NCBI GenBank assembly: GCA_021292105.1
Contig: CM037867.1
Location: forward strand, 16,630,928-16,694,927
Length of the DNA: 64,000 nt
Direction of reading: 5' to 3'
Origin: Anadara kagoshimensis
Taxonomy: Eukaryota > Mollusca > Bivalvia > Arcoida > Arcidae
In this document: positions 24,149 to 35,894 of the stretch, one piece after another
Layout: every line of letters begins with the position of its first letter
Position numbering within the stretch: position 1 is the stretch's first letter
The notes under the pieces: generated by a model
Database searches by the model: none
Told to the model about the DNA's origin: nothing
Seen by the model: the letters and a program-made list of their open reading frames with translations, nothing else
Made by a program: the position numbers and the translations under genes

Positions 24149-26012
24149 AAGAGGCCCATGGGCCTTAACACTCACCTGAAGATATGTCCAAATATTGTTT
24201 GCAAAGTGGAATAGATAATATATTACATACAGAAACTTTTAAAGTTTTCTCAAGTTAAGAACTCCCACAAAACTTAATCAGAAATATATTCACTCACATT
24301 TCATTTATAAGTAGCTTATATAATAGGCATGAAGTAACTGTAGTGCAATGAATAATTTCCAGCAACTATGTCCTTGACTTTCGAACATATATGACCCTGA
24401 ACCATATATGACTGTCATGTCAATACCTAAAATATTCTAACTCACATGCCTATGCATGAAATTAATAGCTTTCAAGATAATTAATAATTTTTGTATTCCT
24501 ATGTTGATATGACCTTGACCTTTAAACATATAACCTTTAACCATATATCAAAATGATTGTCGTGTCAATACCTACAATATTCTAATATACCTGCCTATAC
24601 AAAAAGTTAATAGTTTTCAAGATAATTAGCAATTTATGTCTTCTTTTGCAGCTGTGACATTCACCTTTCAACATATGACCTTGACTCATATATAAAAATG
24701 ATTGTCATGTCAATACCTAAAGTATTCCAATATACATGTCTATACAACAAGTTAAAGCTGCATTAAGTTCTCCAAAGAAAAAAATTAAACAGTACTAATC
24801 TAACAAATGATGTTCCTAAAGAACAATGTTACATTTGGTTCAACCATAAAAGCTCAAATAAATGCAAATTTACAGTATTTACCATGCGAGATGCAGCATT
24901 TAGGATCTAATATTTGAACATGCTTACGTCATCAAAACCTGGGTCATTTAAACACAACTTTCAAAACGGTAAATACGATAAATTAAACACAGAACTTCGT
25001 TGAATTTGTCATTTGTCATTAAGTAAGGGATAAATAACACCATTTCAAATACATCTGAATATTAATGAAGGATAATTAATGCAATCTGTCATGTTTCACT
25101 TTCGATTCTAGGCTTTTTGTACATCCGTGCGCATGCTCCAAGCTCATAATTTCCATCGTAAAACACCGACCAATCGGTCAGAGGATTCCATTTATTTACA
25201 GCTAAAAGAAATTAAATTTTAGAAAATGAACGTCACGGATCGTGATTAGAAGATATCTATTTTTAAAAAATCAAAAAAAAAAAAAAAAAAAAAAAAAAAT
25301 TCAGAAAATTGATAAACTTAATGCAGCTTTAATACTTTTCAAGATAATTAGCAATTTAAGTCTGTGACCTTGACCTTTCAATATATGACCTTGAACCATA
25401 TATCAAAATGATTGTTGTCAAATACCTACAATATTCTACTATACATGCTTATACAAAAAGTTAATAGTTTTCAAAGATAATTAGCAATTTAAGTCTTCTT
25501 TTGCAGCTGTGACCTTGACCTTTCAACATATAACCTTGTACCTTATATCAAAATGATGGTTGTCACAATACCTACAATATTCTCATATATACATGCCTTC
25601 ACAAAAAGTTGATAGTTTTCAAGATATAGTGACAAATATATAATTTATAGCAATTTCCCCACTCAGTGCCTTATAATTTCCCCATTTTGAGCCCCATGGC
25701 TTCCATTTGTGCAAACAATATAAAAAAGATGACCTAAGGATGTTATAAATGAAATGACTAAGGTATATCTCTTGTAGATTCAGAGGAGAAGATTTTAAAA
25801 ATTTTCACTATTTCCCCCCTCATGGGTCCCCAAAGGGACATAACTCCTTCATTTGTGCAAATCTGAATGGGCTTCATCTGGCATGATGGTTACCAAGTTT
25901 CATTAAATTTGGCCCAGTGGTTTTGGAGGAGAAGATTAAAATGTAAAAAGTTTACCCATGTCGGACGAAGATGGATAGCAATTGCTCATCTGAGCTTTCA
26001 GCTCAGGTAATC
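24149..26012 (+). repeat. Long dispersed repeat (agaggcccatgggcct ... ctcaggtaatctaaaa)
   Basis: It starts with 'caagaggcccatgggcct' then 'ctcacctga', and ends with 'gctcatctgagc', 'ttcagctcaggtaatcta'. Start and end are partly complementary (ctcacctga against tcaggt). Inside are two to three units of the roughly 145-bp block that forms the array at 29301-30520, split by a MITE at 24756-25328. The 3' part has 'ttcattaaatttggccc' and 'ggaggagaagatt' phrases. No coding frame was seen. Confidence 0.75.
24756..25328. mobile_element. piggyBac-type MITE with TTAA target duplication
   Basis: The 573-bp insert has inverted ends agctgcattaagtt and aacttaatgcagct, and TTAA on both sides (24752-24755 and 25329-25332). 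It interrupts a repeat unit whose undisturbed neighbours read 'aaaaagttaatagttttcaa' (about 24601-24620), so the empty site is visible and contains a single TTAA. TTAA duplication is the signature of piggyBac transposases. No transposase is encoded. A 30-bp A-run lies near the right end. Confidence 0.85.
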
Positions 26013-26504
26013 TAAAAAGATTTGCTGATGTTTTTGCCCTACATTCTTGCAAACAAAGAATTCTTTTAACAAAACTTGTATTTTTAAAATGATGAATTCC
26101 ACATATAACTGTAAAAGGTTAAAGGAATGGTTTTAAAAAAAATTGTTTAAATTAGCCGAGTCTATTAGACAGATGGATGGACAGAAGGACTGATGCCTAT
26201 GTCATGCCATAAGCTAAGCTGGCTTTAGCCAGTTGATCTAAAAATGGAATAGGATACTCTTGTGTCCAAGTCTGATTTGACTTTAAAAAGATAAAAACTG
26301 ATGATAAATTTTTTTTTCATATCAAAAAATGTGAGAAATTGTACCCCAAACAGACACTGCACTGGTGCCTAAGAAAACCGTTTTCTGTTTGATGTAATTA
26401 AAGAGACCATAAATATTAAATATAAAGTCAGTATTGCAAGAATACATGTCCCCTGTCATTGAAAATTAAAAATTAAAAGAACAGCTGGACAGACTGACGA
26501 TGAG

Positions 26505-27118
26505 AAACACTACAGTAACCTAGGGACTTTCCACATCAAATTTGGTTTCATATAGCTTCGTTGTTTTGGAGAAGACTTTCAAGAAATCATGTAAATTAAG
26601 CAACCAATGATTTTAAAAATAATTGTGTAATGGTCATTCATAGCTTTGTGCTATTTATAATAATAGTGGCCATCTTGGATGCTGCTGGAAGTTTGCATAA
26701 AATTTAATCTAGGGACTGTCCACATCACATTTGGTTTCATATAGCTTTGTAGTTTTGGAGAAGATTTTCAAATAAGTCTAAATTTAGCAACTAATTTGCA
26801 TGATTACTAATAATGACCAAACAGAAAAAGTTATGGAAAAACCTGTTACATATATTAAATGGCTAGACATCTGCTTTCTTTATGTCAAATTTGAACCAAA
26901 TTGCTTTATATATAAATGTGTAATGGTCATTTTTATCTTGACCAATCAGATCGCAGAATCTGATCACATGACCAATCAACGGCAAACAACTTTGAATAAG
27001 CAACACAGCATGCCTACTAATCATTTCTGCTTATTTTCAATCAAATCCATTCAGTAGGTTAGGAGACAGATGGACAACCACTATAGTCCCCTCTGGTTTC
27101 ACCAGCAGGGGACTAATA
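26505..27118 (+). repeat. Dispersed repeat with internal duplication of about 190 bp
   Basis: The phrases 'ctagggactttccacatcaa', 'ggtttcatatagctt' and 'ttttggagaaga' occur at about 26518 and again at about 26709. The element ends in 'ccctctggtttcaccagcag' and 'gggactaataa'. The open frame at 26800-27057 is part of it and is not convincing as a gene. Confidence 0.6.
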
Positions 27119-28199
27119 ATTCAAAAATAAAGTTTTCTTTGCTTCAACCATTATTTAATCCAAACTTAAACCAACGTCTAAATTTTAATTGATTTACATA
27201 ACTCCAAAACTTAATCATGTTATAAAGAAAATTCACTACATTTTGGGCAAAAAGTATTTTCATCATCATCATCACTTCTGACCAACATTTATTTGCCTTA
27301 TCAAGCATATTTATTTAATTTATCAAGCATAAGTGCAGCTACTATAACGTGATAGAACAGTTGTGAGTAGACCCCAATGAAAGCTCATCAGACCAAGATA
27401 TCTGCTTCATGATCTTGATTTTCAACCCCCCCTCCCCCTATCCCATGAAAACCTTTGTTGATCCATTTGTGCCAAGTGACACAGAAAGTCCGAACAGGAC
27501 AAAACATTGAGACCGTCATTGCTACAATGTAAGTCAATGTGACCTACTTTTGTTTTGGAAAGGAAGTGCACTATAACACCAGGGTTCTATTGAATGACAT
27601 GTATTGCTGTCCCCACTTTGTTAGTAAAAGGGTCATCATTACTTTTCATAATTTTTCATCATCATCTATTTAATCATTAAAAATACTAAAAAAATTATAA
27701 TAAAAATTTAAAGTAATATTTTGATAATGAACTAGAAAGTAACTGAACATAAAATATAGGTCAACTTCCACATCAGCAGCATCCATGTTTCATCATCTTT
27801 ATCACATTTTAAATCCTAAATTTATGACTTTAGTTGTCATGCTGTATGTATAATGATATACAAAAACTTAACATTTGAGTCCAAAGTAAAACTTTAACAC
27901 TGATGTAGAAAATCACTGAACATACATTATATAGGTCAACATCCACATAAGCTACATCAATCTTACAATCAACCTGATCATGTATCAAATGCTACTAAAA
28001 TTAATTCATGACTCTATTTGTTAAGGCATTCATATGTACAATACAATAAAAAAAATAATAATACAAAACTTTACATTGAAGTTTAAGGAAAAACTTTAAC
28101 CTAGATTTACAAAGTATACTGCAGATTGAACACATATTAACTGAATCTAAGACTGTTGGGGACTGGATTGTGGCAAGTAACATTGATTTTCTCATTTTC

Positions 28200-28560
28200 G
28201 TGAGCCAGGATTCAACTTGTTTTTAACATATTTGGTCATTGTGACCTTGAGCCAAGGACAAGGTCATTTCTTTGAACAAACTTGGTAACCCTTGATGTGT
28301 AGTTGATATATACCAAGTTTCATGCTTCTAGGCCTTATTGTTCATGAGAAGAAGTCATTTAAAGGTTTTACTATATAAGATCACTGTGACCTTGAACAAA
28401 GGTCAAGGTCAATAATTTAAACAAACTTGAAAGCCCTTGACCTAAACAAGCTTCCTGTCAAGTTTGGTGAAATTCTGATTATTGGTTTCAAAGAAGAAGT
28501 CATTTAAGTGAAAAGTTAACGGACGACAGATGGCGGCTTTCAGCTCTTGGTGAGCTAGTA
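28200..28560 (+). repeat. Dispersed repeat rich in tgaccttga motifs
   Basis: The stretch contains gtgaccttgagccaaggaca, 'gtgaccttgaacaaaggtca' and 'aggtcaaggtcaa', so TGACCT/AGGTCA half-sites in both orientations. It ends in 'cagctcttggtgagctagta', close to the ending of the 24149 and 29181 repeats. Confidence 0.6.
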
Positions 28561-29180
28561 AAATACAAAAACTTAACACTGAAGGTGAAAGTAAAAATTT
28601 AACATTAGATTTCCAGTCACTAAACCATGAAATATGTCACTTTAGCATCAGCAGCATGTACAATGTTTTATCTGTCATAATTAAATGTTCATTACAGTTT
28701 AGCATTCAAAGTGCCAGTACATTCTGAGAAAAAGATTAAAATACAAAATTTTTACAATGACGACGGAATAGTATCACCTATGTTTTGCCTGTGCACCTTC
28801 ATCATGTTGAGAAAATAAAACTATATTTCAAGTCCTATGGTCTTGCAAATCATGTGGAAAATCTTCTTTACAGAGACCTACTTTTTCTATTGAGTAATGA
28901 ACCCTAACATGATCCTATATGTCATGAAACTGATACCTACAGAAAGGGGACATATAAATAAGTCCAACCAAAGTGCGACAAACAGAGATGAACAGATGCC
29001 CAAACAACTTTTTTAAGGTAAACATATAGATATTGTGCAGATCGTTATTGCAACAAGTGGTCAGACATTCAGCAATGCAAAAACTAAATACAGGAAAAAT
29101 ATACATCTCTTATCCTAAACACAAAATTATTGCTAAATACATACATGTATTTTGTGTTTTGAGTCAAACATACTTTCAAC

Positions 29181-31088
29181 AAACAAGAGGCCCATGGGCC
29201 TGATATGCTCACCTGATAACTAATGGTTAGCTGATATATTTAAAGAACACATAAATACTAAACCCCAATGACTTTTTTCTTTACATCATGATAACCATTG
29301 TATCAATACCTACAACATTCTAATATACATGCCTATACAAAAAGTTTATAGTTTTCGAGATAATTAACCATTTTGGTATTGTTTTGCATCAGTGACCTTG
29401 ACCTTTGAACCCATGACCTTTTTCTATACATCAAAATGATCGTTGTATCAATACCTACAACATTCTAATATACAAGCCTATACAAAAAGTTTATAGTTTT
29501 CGAGATAACTAACCATTTCGGTATTGTTTTGCATCTGTGACCTTAACCCTTGAACCCATGACCTTTTTCTATACATCAAAATGATCGTTGTATCAATACC
29601 TACAACATTCTAATATATAAGCCTATACAAAAAGTTTATAGTTTTTGAGATAATTAACCATTTTGGTATTGTTTTGCATCTGTGACCTTGACCTTTGAAC
29701 CCATGACCTTTTTCTATACATCAAAATGACCGTTGTATCAATACCTACAACATTCTAATATATATGCCTATACAAAAAGTTTATAGTTTTCGAGATAATT
29801 AACCATTTCAGTATTGTTTCACATCTGTGACCTTGACCTTTGAACCCATGACCTTTTTCTATACATCAAAATGATTGTTGTATCAATACCTACAACATTC
29901 TAATATACATGCCTATACAAAATGTTTATAGTTTTCGAGATAATTAACCATTTTGGTTTTGTTTCGCATCTGTGACCTTGACATTTGAACCCATGACCTT
30001 TTTCTATACATCAAAATGATCGTTGCATCGATACCTACAACATTCTAATATATATGCCTATACAAAATGTTTATAGTTTTTGAGATTATTAACCATTTCG
30101 GTATTGTTTCGCATCTGTGACCTTGACCTTTGAACCCATGACCTTTTTCTATACATCAAAATGATTATTGTATTAATACCTACAACATTCTAATATACAT
30201 GCCTATACAAAAAGTTTATAGTTTTCGAGATAATTAACCATTTCAGTATTGTTTCACATCTGTGACCTTGACCTTTGAACCCATGACCTTTTTCTATACA
30301 TAAAAATGATCGTTTTATCAATACCTACAACATTCTAATATACATGCCTATACAAAATGTTTATAGTTTTCGAGATAATTAACCATTTCGGTATTGTTTC
30401 GCATCTGTGACCTTGACCTTTGAACCCATGACCTTTTTCTATACATCAAAATGATCGTTGTATCGATACCTTCAACATTCTAATATACATGCCAATACAA
30501 AAAGTTTATAGTTTTCGAGTTAATAATTATAATCAGAGGTAAAAAAAAATAGGTCACGACCTTCACAATCGACCTTGACCTCATTTTGAAGATACTAACA
30601 AGAAGATGTCAAAACTGAAAACCCCATGTCATTATCTGGTCAAATAGTCAAGTTATAACAATTTGAAGCTATTTTACGATTTTTTCAAATTAAACGCAAA
30701 AACGCGTAACCTATTTTTTATCCGAATTTCACAAAATGAACAAACTATAGGCTTAAGACCCTAGAGAAGCCAAATATCACATCAGATTTTTTCTCCAATC
30801 ATTGGTTTCGGAGAAGAAGATTTTTTAAGATTTTTGCACCCCTAGGTCACCTTGACCTAGTTATGGTAGCCATAGCAACGCCACGAACAAATCTGAATTG
30901 CACTGACCCATATATACTTCTGACAAAGTTTCATTAAAAACTGTCCAGTAGTTTCAGAGGAGAAGTCGAAAATAGGTGTTAACGACGCACACACGCACGC
31001 ACGCACGCACGCACGCACACACGCACGCACATACACACGCTGCGCTATGCCATAAGCTCACATGACCTTCGGTCAGGTGAGCTAAAAA
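29181..31088 (+). repeat. Long dispersed repeat carrying the 145-bp array
   Basis: It starts 'caagaggcccatgggcctga', 'gctcacctgata' and ends 'cggtcaggtgagctaaaaa', so the two ends can pair (gctcacctga with tcaggtgagc). The 3' half (30540-31088) matches 780-1125 in part and includes 'ccttgacctagttatggtag' and an (ACGC)n run at 30987-31035. No protein-coding frame was seen. Confidence 0.75.
29301..30520 (+). repeat. 145-bp tandem array, eight units plus a partial
   Basis: The marker (g/t)atc(a/g)atacctacaaca starts at 29301, 29446, 29591, 29736, 29881, 30026, 30171, 30316 and 30461: every step is exactly 145 bp. Each unit carries 'tgaccttgacctttgaaccc' followed by 'atgacctttt', that is, four TGACCT/TGAACC half-site sequences in one direction. 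Units differ by substitutions only, with no indels visible. Diverged units lie in the repeat at 24149-26012. Confidence 0.93.
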
Positions 31089-31834
31089 ATGTTATCATTA
31101 ATTTCATATAATGAAATGTAATATATCAATAAATGTGTAAATTTAAAAACATGAATATATCTTAACATTGAAATTTAACTCAACAATAAGTACAAAGTTT
31201 CATGTAACAAATTAACAAAAAATTCTTTTATACAAAATATATCGGATAAAAGGTAGACAGGTAATGCTTTGATGGGATTAGATTTACACTTTTTATCCTT
31301 ATTTCAGGTTTTTTTAAGCTCTATAACAATCTTTTTCAGACTATAATTAATACTTAAATTACTTCACACTGTGTGAAAATAACTTAAGTAAGGAAAACTC
31401 ATCTATTCTTTGAGACACTGCTTATTAAACTTGACTTCGGATTTCAGTGCCAGTGTTTTAAACATCTAAGAAGTTATTAGCAGTTTATAATATACACTTA
31501 TAGCAAGGGGTACCTTTAAAAGTTTTACATAAAATTCATTTAATTGTTTTAATATTATACAAAATATCCATTAGCATAAAGAGTTACACAAACTGAAAAA
31601 CTCTCTCCAATTTCACAAAACTGAAAAGAGCACAAAGGAGCCTTCACATCTTCATTATTATTTCTAAAACCTTGTCCTATAAGAATGACCTTGCTTTTTA
31701 ATAGGCTTTGTCTATACTAGGTTTGATAAAACAAGAGACCAACTAGGGCCTGTGTAGCTCAGCTGTCTAAAATGCCTTCATGCTAGAGCTGTATACCTTA
31801 AACTTTCAAAGAAGATTTTTACACAATTTTCCAC

Positions 31835-31957
31835 AAAAGATTTTCAAGGATGATTTGCAAATGTATGCAAATATAAAACCATGACTCTCCAGTATGCAGC
31901 AAAGGATGATTTGCAAATGTATGCAAATATAAAACTATGACTCTCTAGTATGCAACC
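31835..31957 (+). repeat. Tandem duplication of about 58 bp
   Basis: The block aggatgatttgcaaatgtat + gcaaatataaaac + tatgactctc occurs twice in a row (about 31846 and 31904). Each copy holds a gatttgcaaat/gtatgcaaat pair, that is, octamer-like ATGCAAAT sites. Confidence 0.8.
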
Positions 31958-32543
31958 AAAAATGGCACCATGGGAGCCCTTCGTAAAGTTAGAGGCCCAA
32001 TTGGCCTGAACAGCTCACCTGGCACACATCTATTGTAAAACATGTCAATTTGAAGCAAAAATACTGAGATGTTGACAAATCAATCACCAGATAAAAAGTA
32101 GACATGACCTGAATTTTGACCTTGACCTATAATTGTTGCAAATGTTAAAACTGATAATCCCATGTTATTTTATGCAATTACAACCACAAAATTGTCAAAA
32201 CATCATCAATATTATTACGTTTATCTTTCATATGCCCCTGTGCCAAGTTTCAGCTTTGCGGGAATGAGTTAATAACTTGAACATCTATGGCCTGTGGATT
32301 AGTATTCCACAAAATATAAATGTTAAGCTTTAAAACTGTAGGAGCATGCATCACAACTGTTCATGAATAGATGGATACATACATATATACATATATACCT
32401 TTATCAAAATAAATTCCACTTATTCTGTATCATACTTCAACCACTTTTTTCAGAATTTTTACCCATACGTTCTTAACTACTTAAATCTAACTGATAGATC
32501 GTTAAGTATGTCACTCTAACTGAACATACATTTACATTTAAAC

Positions 32544-32761
32544 TCAGCTAAACATCTCTGATGTACGTAAATTTCTATTTCGGCAGTAATGTTTAATTTG
32601 ATGCCATGTTCTGCTTTTTAGGGAAACCTCTCTGGCTTTTGCAGATTCACATTCTCTCTTTCCAGGAATTTGCCTCAGTTTTAGAAATTTCCAAAGCTGT
32701 CGTTCAACTGCTTCAATTTCTAATTTAGTCCACTTTCTCCTTCCATCTGCTTGATTGAAAT
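32544..32761 (-). CDS. SET gene, last exon with SANT/Myb-like segment
   Basis: On the minus strand the exon follows a 'cttctgcag' acceptor at 32762, enters in phase 1 and ends at a TGA (32546-32544). The segment starts ADGRRKWTKLEIEAVERQLW, continues FLKLRQIPGKRECESA and SLKSRTWHQIKHYCRNRN. The W-x2-E-x3-(I/V)-x3-L start and the W-x2-(I/V)K end are typical of SANT/Myb-like three-helix folds. I recall similar segments (PGK-x-(E/D)C ... W-x2-(I/V)K) in animal proteins near KMT5A-like SET domains, but cannot verify this. The phase fits exon 33926-34039. Confidence 0.75.
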
Positions 32762-33216
32762 CTGCAGAAGATAATTTTTAATGCCAAGAGTGAAATGCAA
32801 AGAAATATGGCTCTTAAAACAAAGAGTTTATCATGCAGTAATTTAAGTAGCCAAATTTATTAGCCGTGCTCTGCTTTACAACTTAAGTGTTATGCTTCTA
32901 TTAGATTGTCAGAGCACAAAAACACTGCATGCTACTATATATACACTAATAAAAGCCAGCCAAAAACTAGTTTAGACAAGTGTGTGCTTATAATTGACAT
33001 AATATTCCTTCAGAACTTCATCTGATCTTCCAGCAAAATTGGTAACATCTATATGAAATAAATTACACTCTGAGTCTGATCTTAAAACTTAAAATGGATT
33101 TTGCTTTGCTATTTTTAACATCATTAAGTGCTTCACGTAGTTACTGACTGAAGTGTTTGAAGCAAACAAGCAAAACAAACGATTCCTCATTGCAACAAAT
33201 GGAATAAAAACAAATA

Positions 33217-33830
33217 CAGTTGTCTCGTTAATTCGAAATTGAAGGGGTCAGATGAAAAATTTCGATTTATCTGAATTTCAATCAACTGTTTTGATCACTG
33301 ACGTTGAGAACGGGAGATAACTTAATAGTAAAGCGCTCCTCTATTGAAGTCACGTGTTTGTTTTTATGTATTAAAGCGCATCGCTGACAATTAACATTGA
33401 AAATTTAAGATTATGTTTAAATGAAACATTTGAAATTAAAAATAATTTTTTATTTTTCAATGTTTATGTAAAGCTCAACAAACTCAAGTTTTTTAAACAA
33501 TAAAATAAGTAAATTGGAAACTTCACCGAGAGCTACAAGGTTCCCTTGAAATTTCCCGTAAAACATTGACTATGGTGAGGCTTACATGTAGTTAAAATTT
33601 CAATTATTCATAATCATAACTTCTTCACCTGTAATCCTTAGCATCCAACTTATGTGATTATTAAAATCTGGACTGAAAATTCACTTCGATTTAAGCAAAA
33701 TTTCGGTATTTCAATTTAAACACATTTCGATTTGCATAGAAATACATTGCGATCTGACAGGACCGTTTGTATCATTTCCATTTAAGCGAAATTTTGATTC
33801 AACTGATTTCGAATTAATGAGAGTCGACTG
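33217..33830. mobile_element. TA-flanked MITE of pogo/Tc1 type
   Basis: The ends are imperfect inverted repeats: left cagttgtctcgttaattcga, right (inverted) cagtcgactctcattaattc, each flanked by TA (33215-33216 and 33831-33832). The 614-bp interior has repeated 'atttcgatt' phrases and no transposase. TA duplication with CAGT ends is usual for Tc1/mariner-pogo elements. It sits just beside the acidic exon of the minus-strand SET gene. Confidence 0.75.
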
Positions 33831-33925
33831 TAGTTCTAAAGAAATGATAACTGACAGGCACTGTCAGCTATTAACAACATTAGCAAACAAGCTGTATTGT
33901 GAAATGACAAGTAGGATAATTATAC

Positions 33926-34039
33926 CCTTTGCTGTTGTTGAAGTTACTGTTTTAGTTACTGCTTTTGCTTCAACTTCATTTTTATCTCTGAATTCCTGGT
34001 CTTCATCATCAGTCTCATCATCTTCTTCTTCCAATACAT
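33926..34039 (-). CDS. SET gene, acidic exon
   Basis: On the minus strand the exon lies between an 'ctaattttag' acceptor and a g|gtataa donor, 114 nt, phase 1 at both ends. It encodes VLEEEDDETDDEDQEF, then a lysine/threonine-rich stretch KAVTKTVTSTTAK: a disordered acidic linker. It joins in phase to the SANT-like last exon. It does not join in phase to the SET exon at 35280-35487 (which ends in phase 0), so either a small exon is missed or the donor there differs. Confidence 0.6.
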
Positions 34040-34540
34040 CTAAAATTAGTTGATATCATTTTTTCAAAACATTGTTTAAAATAATCATAGCCTGATCTTA
34101 GAGAGAAGATAAACATCAGTGTTTTACAGTATGGATTAAAGTCAAATTGCCAAAAGCATGTAGAAGTTGTCAGCAAACTATGTAAATCATATCAAACCCA
34201 AACTAAAGTTAATTTGAATTCTGTAATCAAATCACAACAAGGATAAAGTGGTATTTACTGCTTTATACAACATTAAAGATAAAAATTTATGAAGCATCTG
34301 TCTTTGTATGATTTTGTTACAAAAAGGAATTCCAGCTTTAGAGTTGGTCTATCCATCTAAGTGAAATTCATTTACATGAATATGCCTCATTAAGATTTCA
34401 GAGACTAAAAAGATGCACAAGTCCAATCATTTGGTTCTGATTGGTTAAACAATTTTCAGAACCTTATGTCTTGCCTATTGCTGTAATATGGTCTTAAAAA
34501 GAAAAAAAATTTGGACAAACAAATATTAACACTATTCAAA

Positions 34541-34565
34541 GCTGCATTAAGTTTTCTAATGTATA
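34541..34565. repeat. Single end of the piggyBac-type MITE
   Basis: 'aaagctgcattaagttttct' repeats the left terminus of the MITE at 24756. A second end was not found, so this is a truncated or strongly diverged copy. Confidence 0.5.
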
Positions 34566-35279
34566 AAATAAAAAGGCGCAGCTTTCCTTAACTGTGCCTC
34601 TCATGAACAATGCAATACTTGGTTCCTTAATTAAACCTTTACTCACATTGAATTCGTGGGGAAACCTCTTGCTAGTTTATCTACCAAAGATCTTTTTAGA
34701 ACAATTACGAGATTCTTTATTGAAAATAAGGCATCGTAAACATACACAGCAAAGAAGCATGATTTGTGATTCTGACAACTGAAGCAGCGATATGGTTAAA
34801 GAAACACATAAGTTAATTAAATATGTTTATGATTGCATGAAGGAATAAATAACATTATCATAAATTAATTCAGCTTTTTTTTTCTCATGTGGCCATTCTT
34901 TATTTACATGTAGGACTTCTCGCTCCAAGCTAATAATTTGCATATTATCGAGTTGGCCCAAACTTTTAGAATTTTAGATTGAGTCCTGACTTTCTGTCTC
35001 CCTGAAAATTAATTTAGAATAAAAATTTCTTTAAATCAGAATGAAAAATTCTGAAGAATTTTAACTGTTTGAAAAACTTTAACAGAAAAATTTAACATTG
35101 TACTTGTGACAGACAAACAGACAAACACAAACGGACGGAATCCATTTCTAAATCCCCGCCAACTTTGTTGGAGCGGGGGATAAAAAGCCATGACTGACAC
35201 TAATGTAACAGTGTTACAACATATATGTAAATTAATTTGATAAATATTATACTATGGTTATTTATAATGATTTTGTTAC

Positions 35280-35487
35280 CTGTTTTCTCCACTCCAAATT
35301 ATCTTCATTATCACCATAGTCGTAACATATTTCTTCACCTTCAGAAATATCACGTATCGCATACAAACATAATCTAGGATAGTTGTTAAATATCTTCAAC
35401 TTCATTTTGGCATTGCATCTATGACTTTTTGGATGTGCATCATTTACAAAGTGACAAAATCTGTCAACTGTTTTTGTAGCGTCAACA
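35280..35487 (-). CDS. SET gene, C-terminal SET-domain exon
   Basis: Minus strand; acceptor 'cattttatag', donor cag|gtaaca, 208 nt, entering in phase 2. It encodes VDATKTVDRFCHFVNDAHPK, then LCLYAIRDISEGEEICYDYG. In KMT5A/SETD8 the matching stretch begins with a C-V-D-A-T motif and contains an N-H-S motif and an E-x2-YDYG motif. Here the catalytic-pocket Tyr (YDYG) and the Asn are present, but NHS reads NDA. The product should be a nuclear lysine methyltransferase, or a divergent relative with altered activity. The phase-2 join with 39127-39263 rebuilds IHCVDAT exactly. Confidence 0.85.
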
Positions 35488-35894
35488 CTATAAAATGAGA
35501 AATTGGGAATAAGAAATTAAAACTTGCTTCTACACAATCATGTCATTCTAAATCAAAAGTCTCGTTTTTAGAAATTTCATTTTTTTTATTCCCCCTGTGA
35601 AACGGGCAATCTACCCAGTATAAATTGCTTTTTGAAATAACTGACTGCCATCCTCAAACTACATCTCATCAGTCATGATAATGCATTTTTTTTCCGCTTC
35701 AAGGATGAAACTTCTCTAGTAGGTGGACAATGAATATGAAAATTATTACAGACCTGAAGAAAAATAATGTTGTTTGTATTGAGTGAAGGGATAGACAGCA
35801 GGGCTGCCACACCTCTTTTTGGTACTGGGGCCAGGGCCCTTGGAATTGGGAAATCAGCGGCATTTCAAATGCAATTTCAATTTTAAAAATCAAT

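Noticed and set aside
29181-31088. CRISPR-like array because of the perfect 145-bp period
   Set aside because: Units are contiguous with no unique spacers, in an intron-rich animal genome.
33817-34053. Plus-strand serine-rich frame
   Set aside because: It is the shadow of the minus-strand acidic exon (GAA/GAT read as TTC/ATC).
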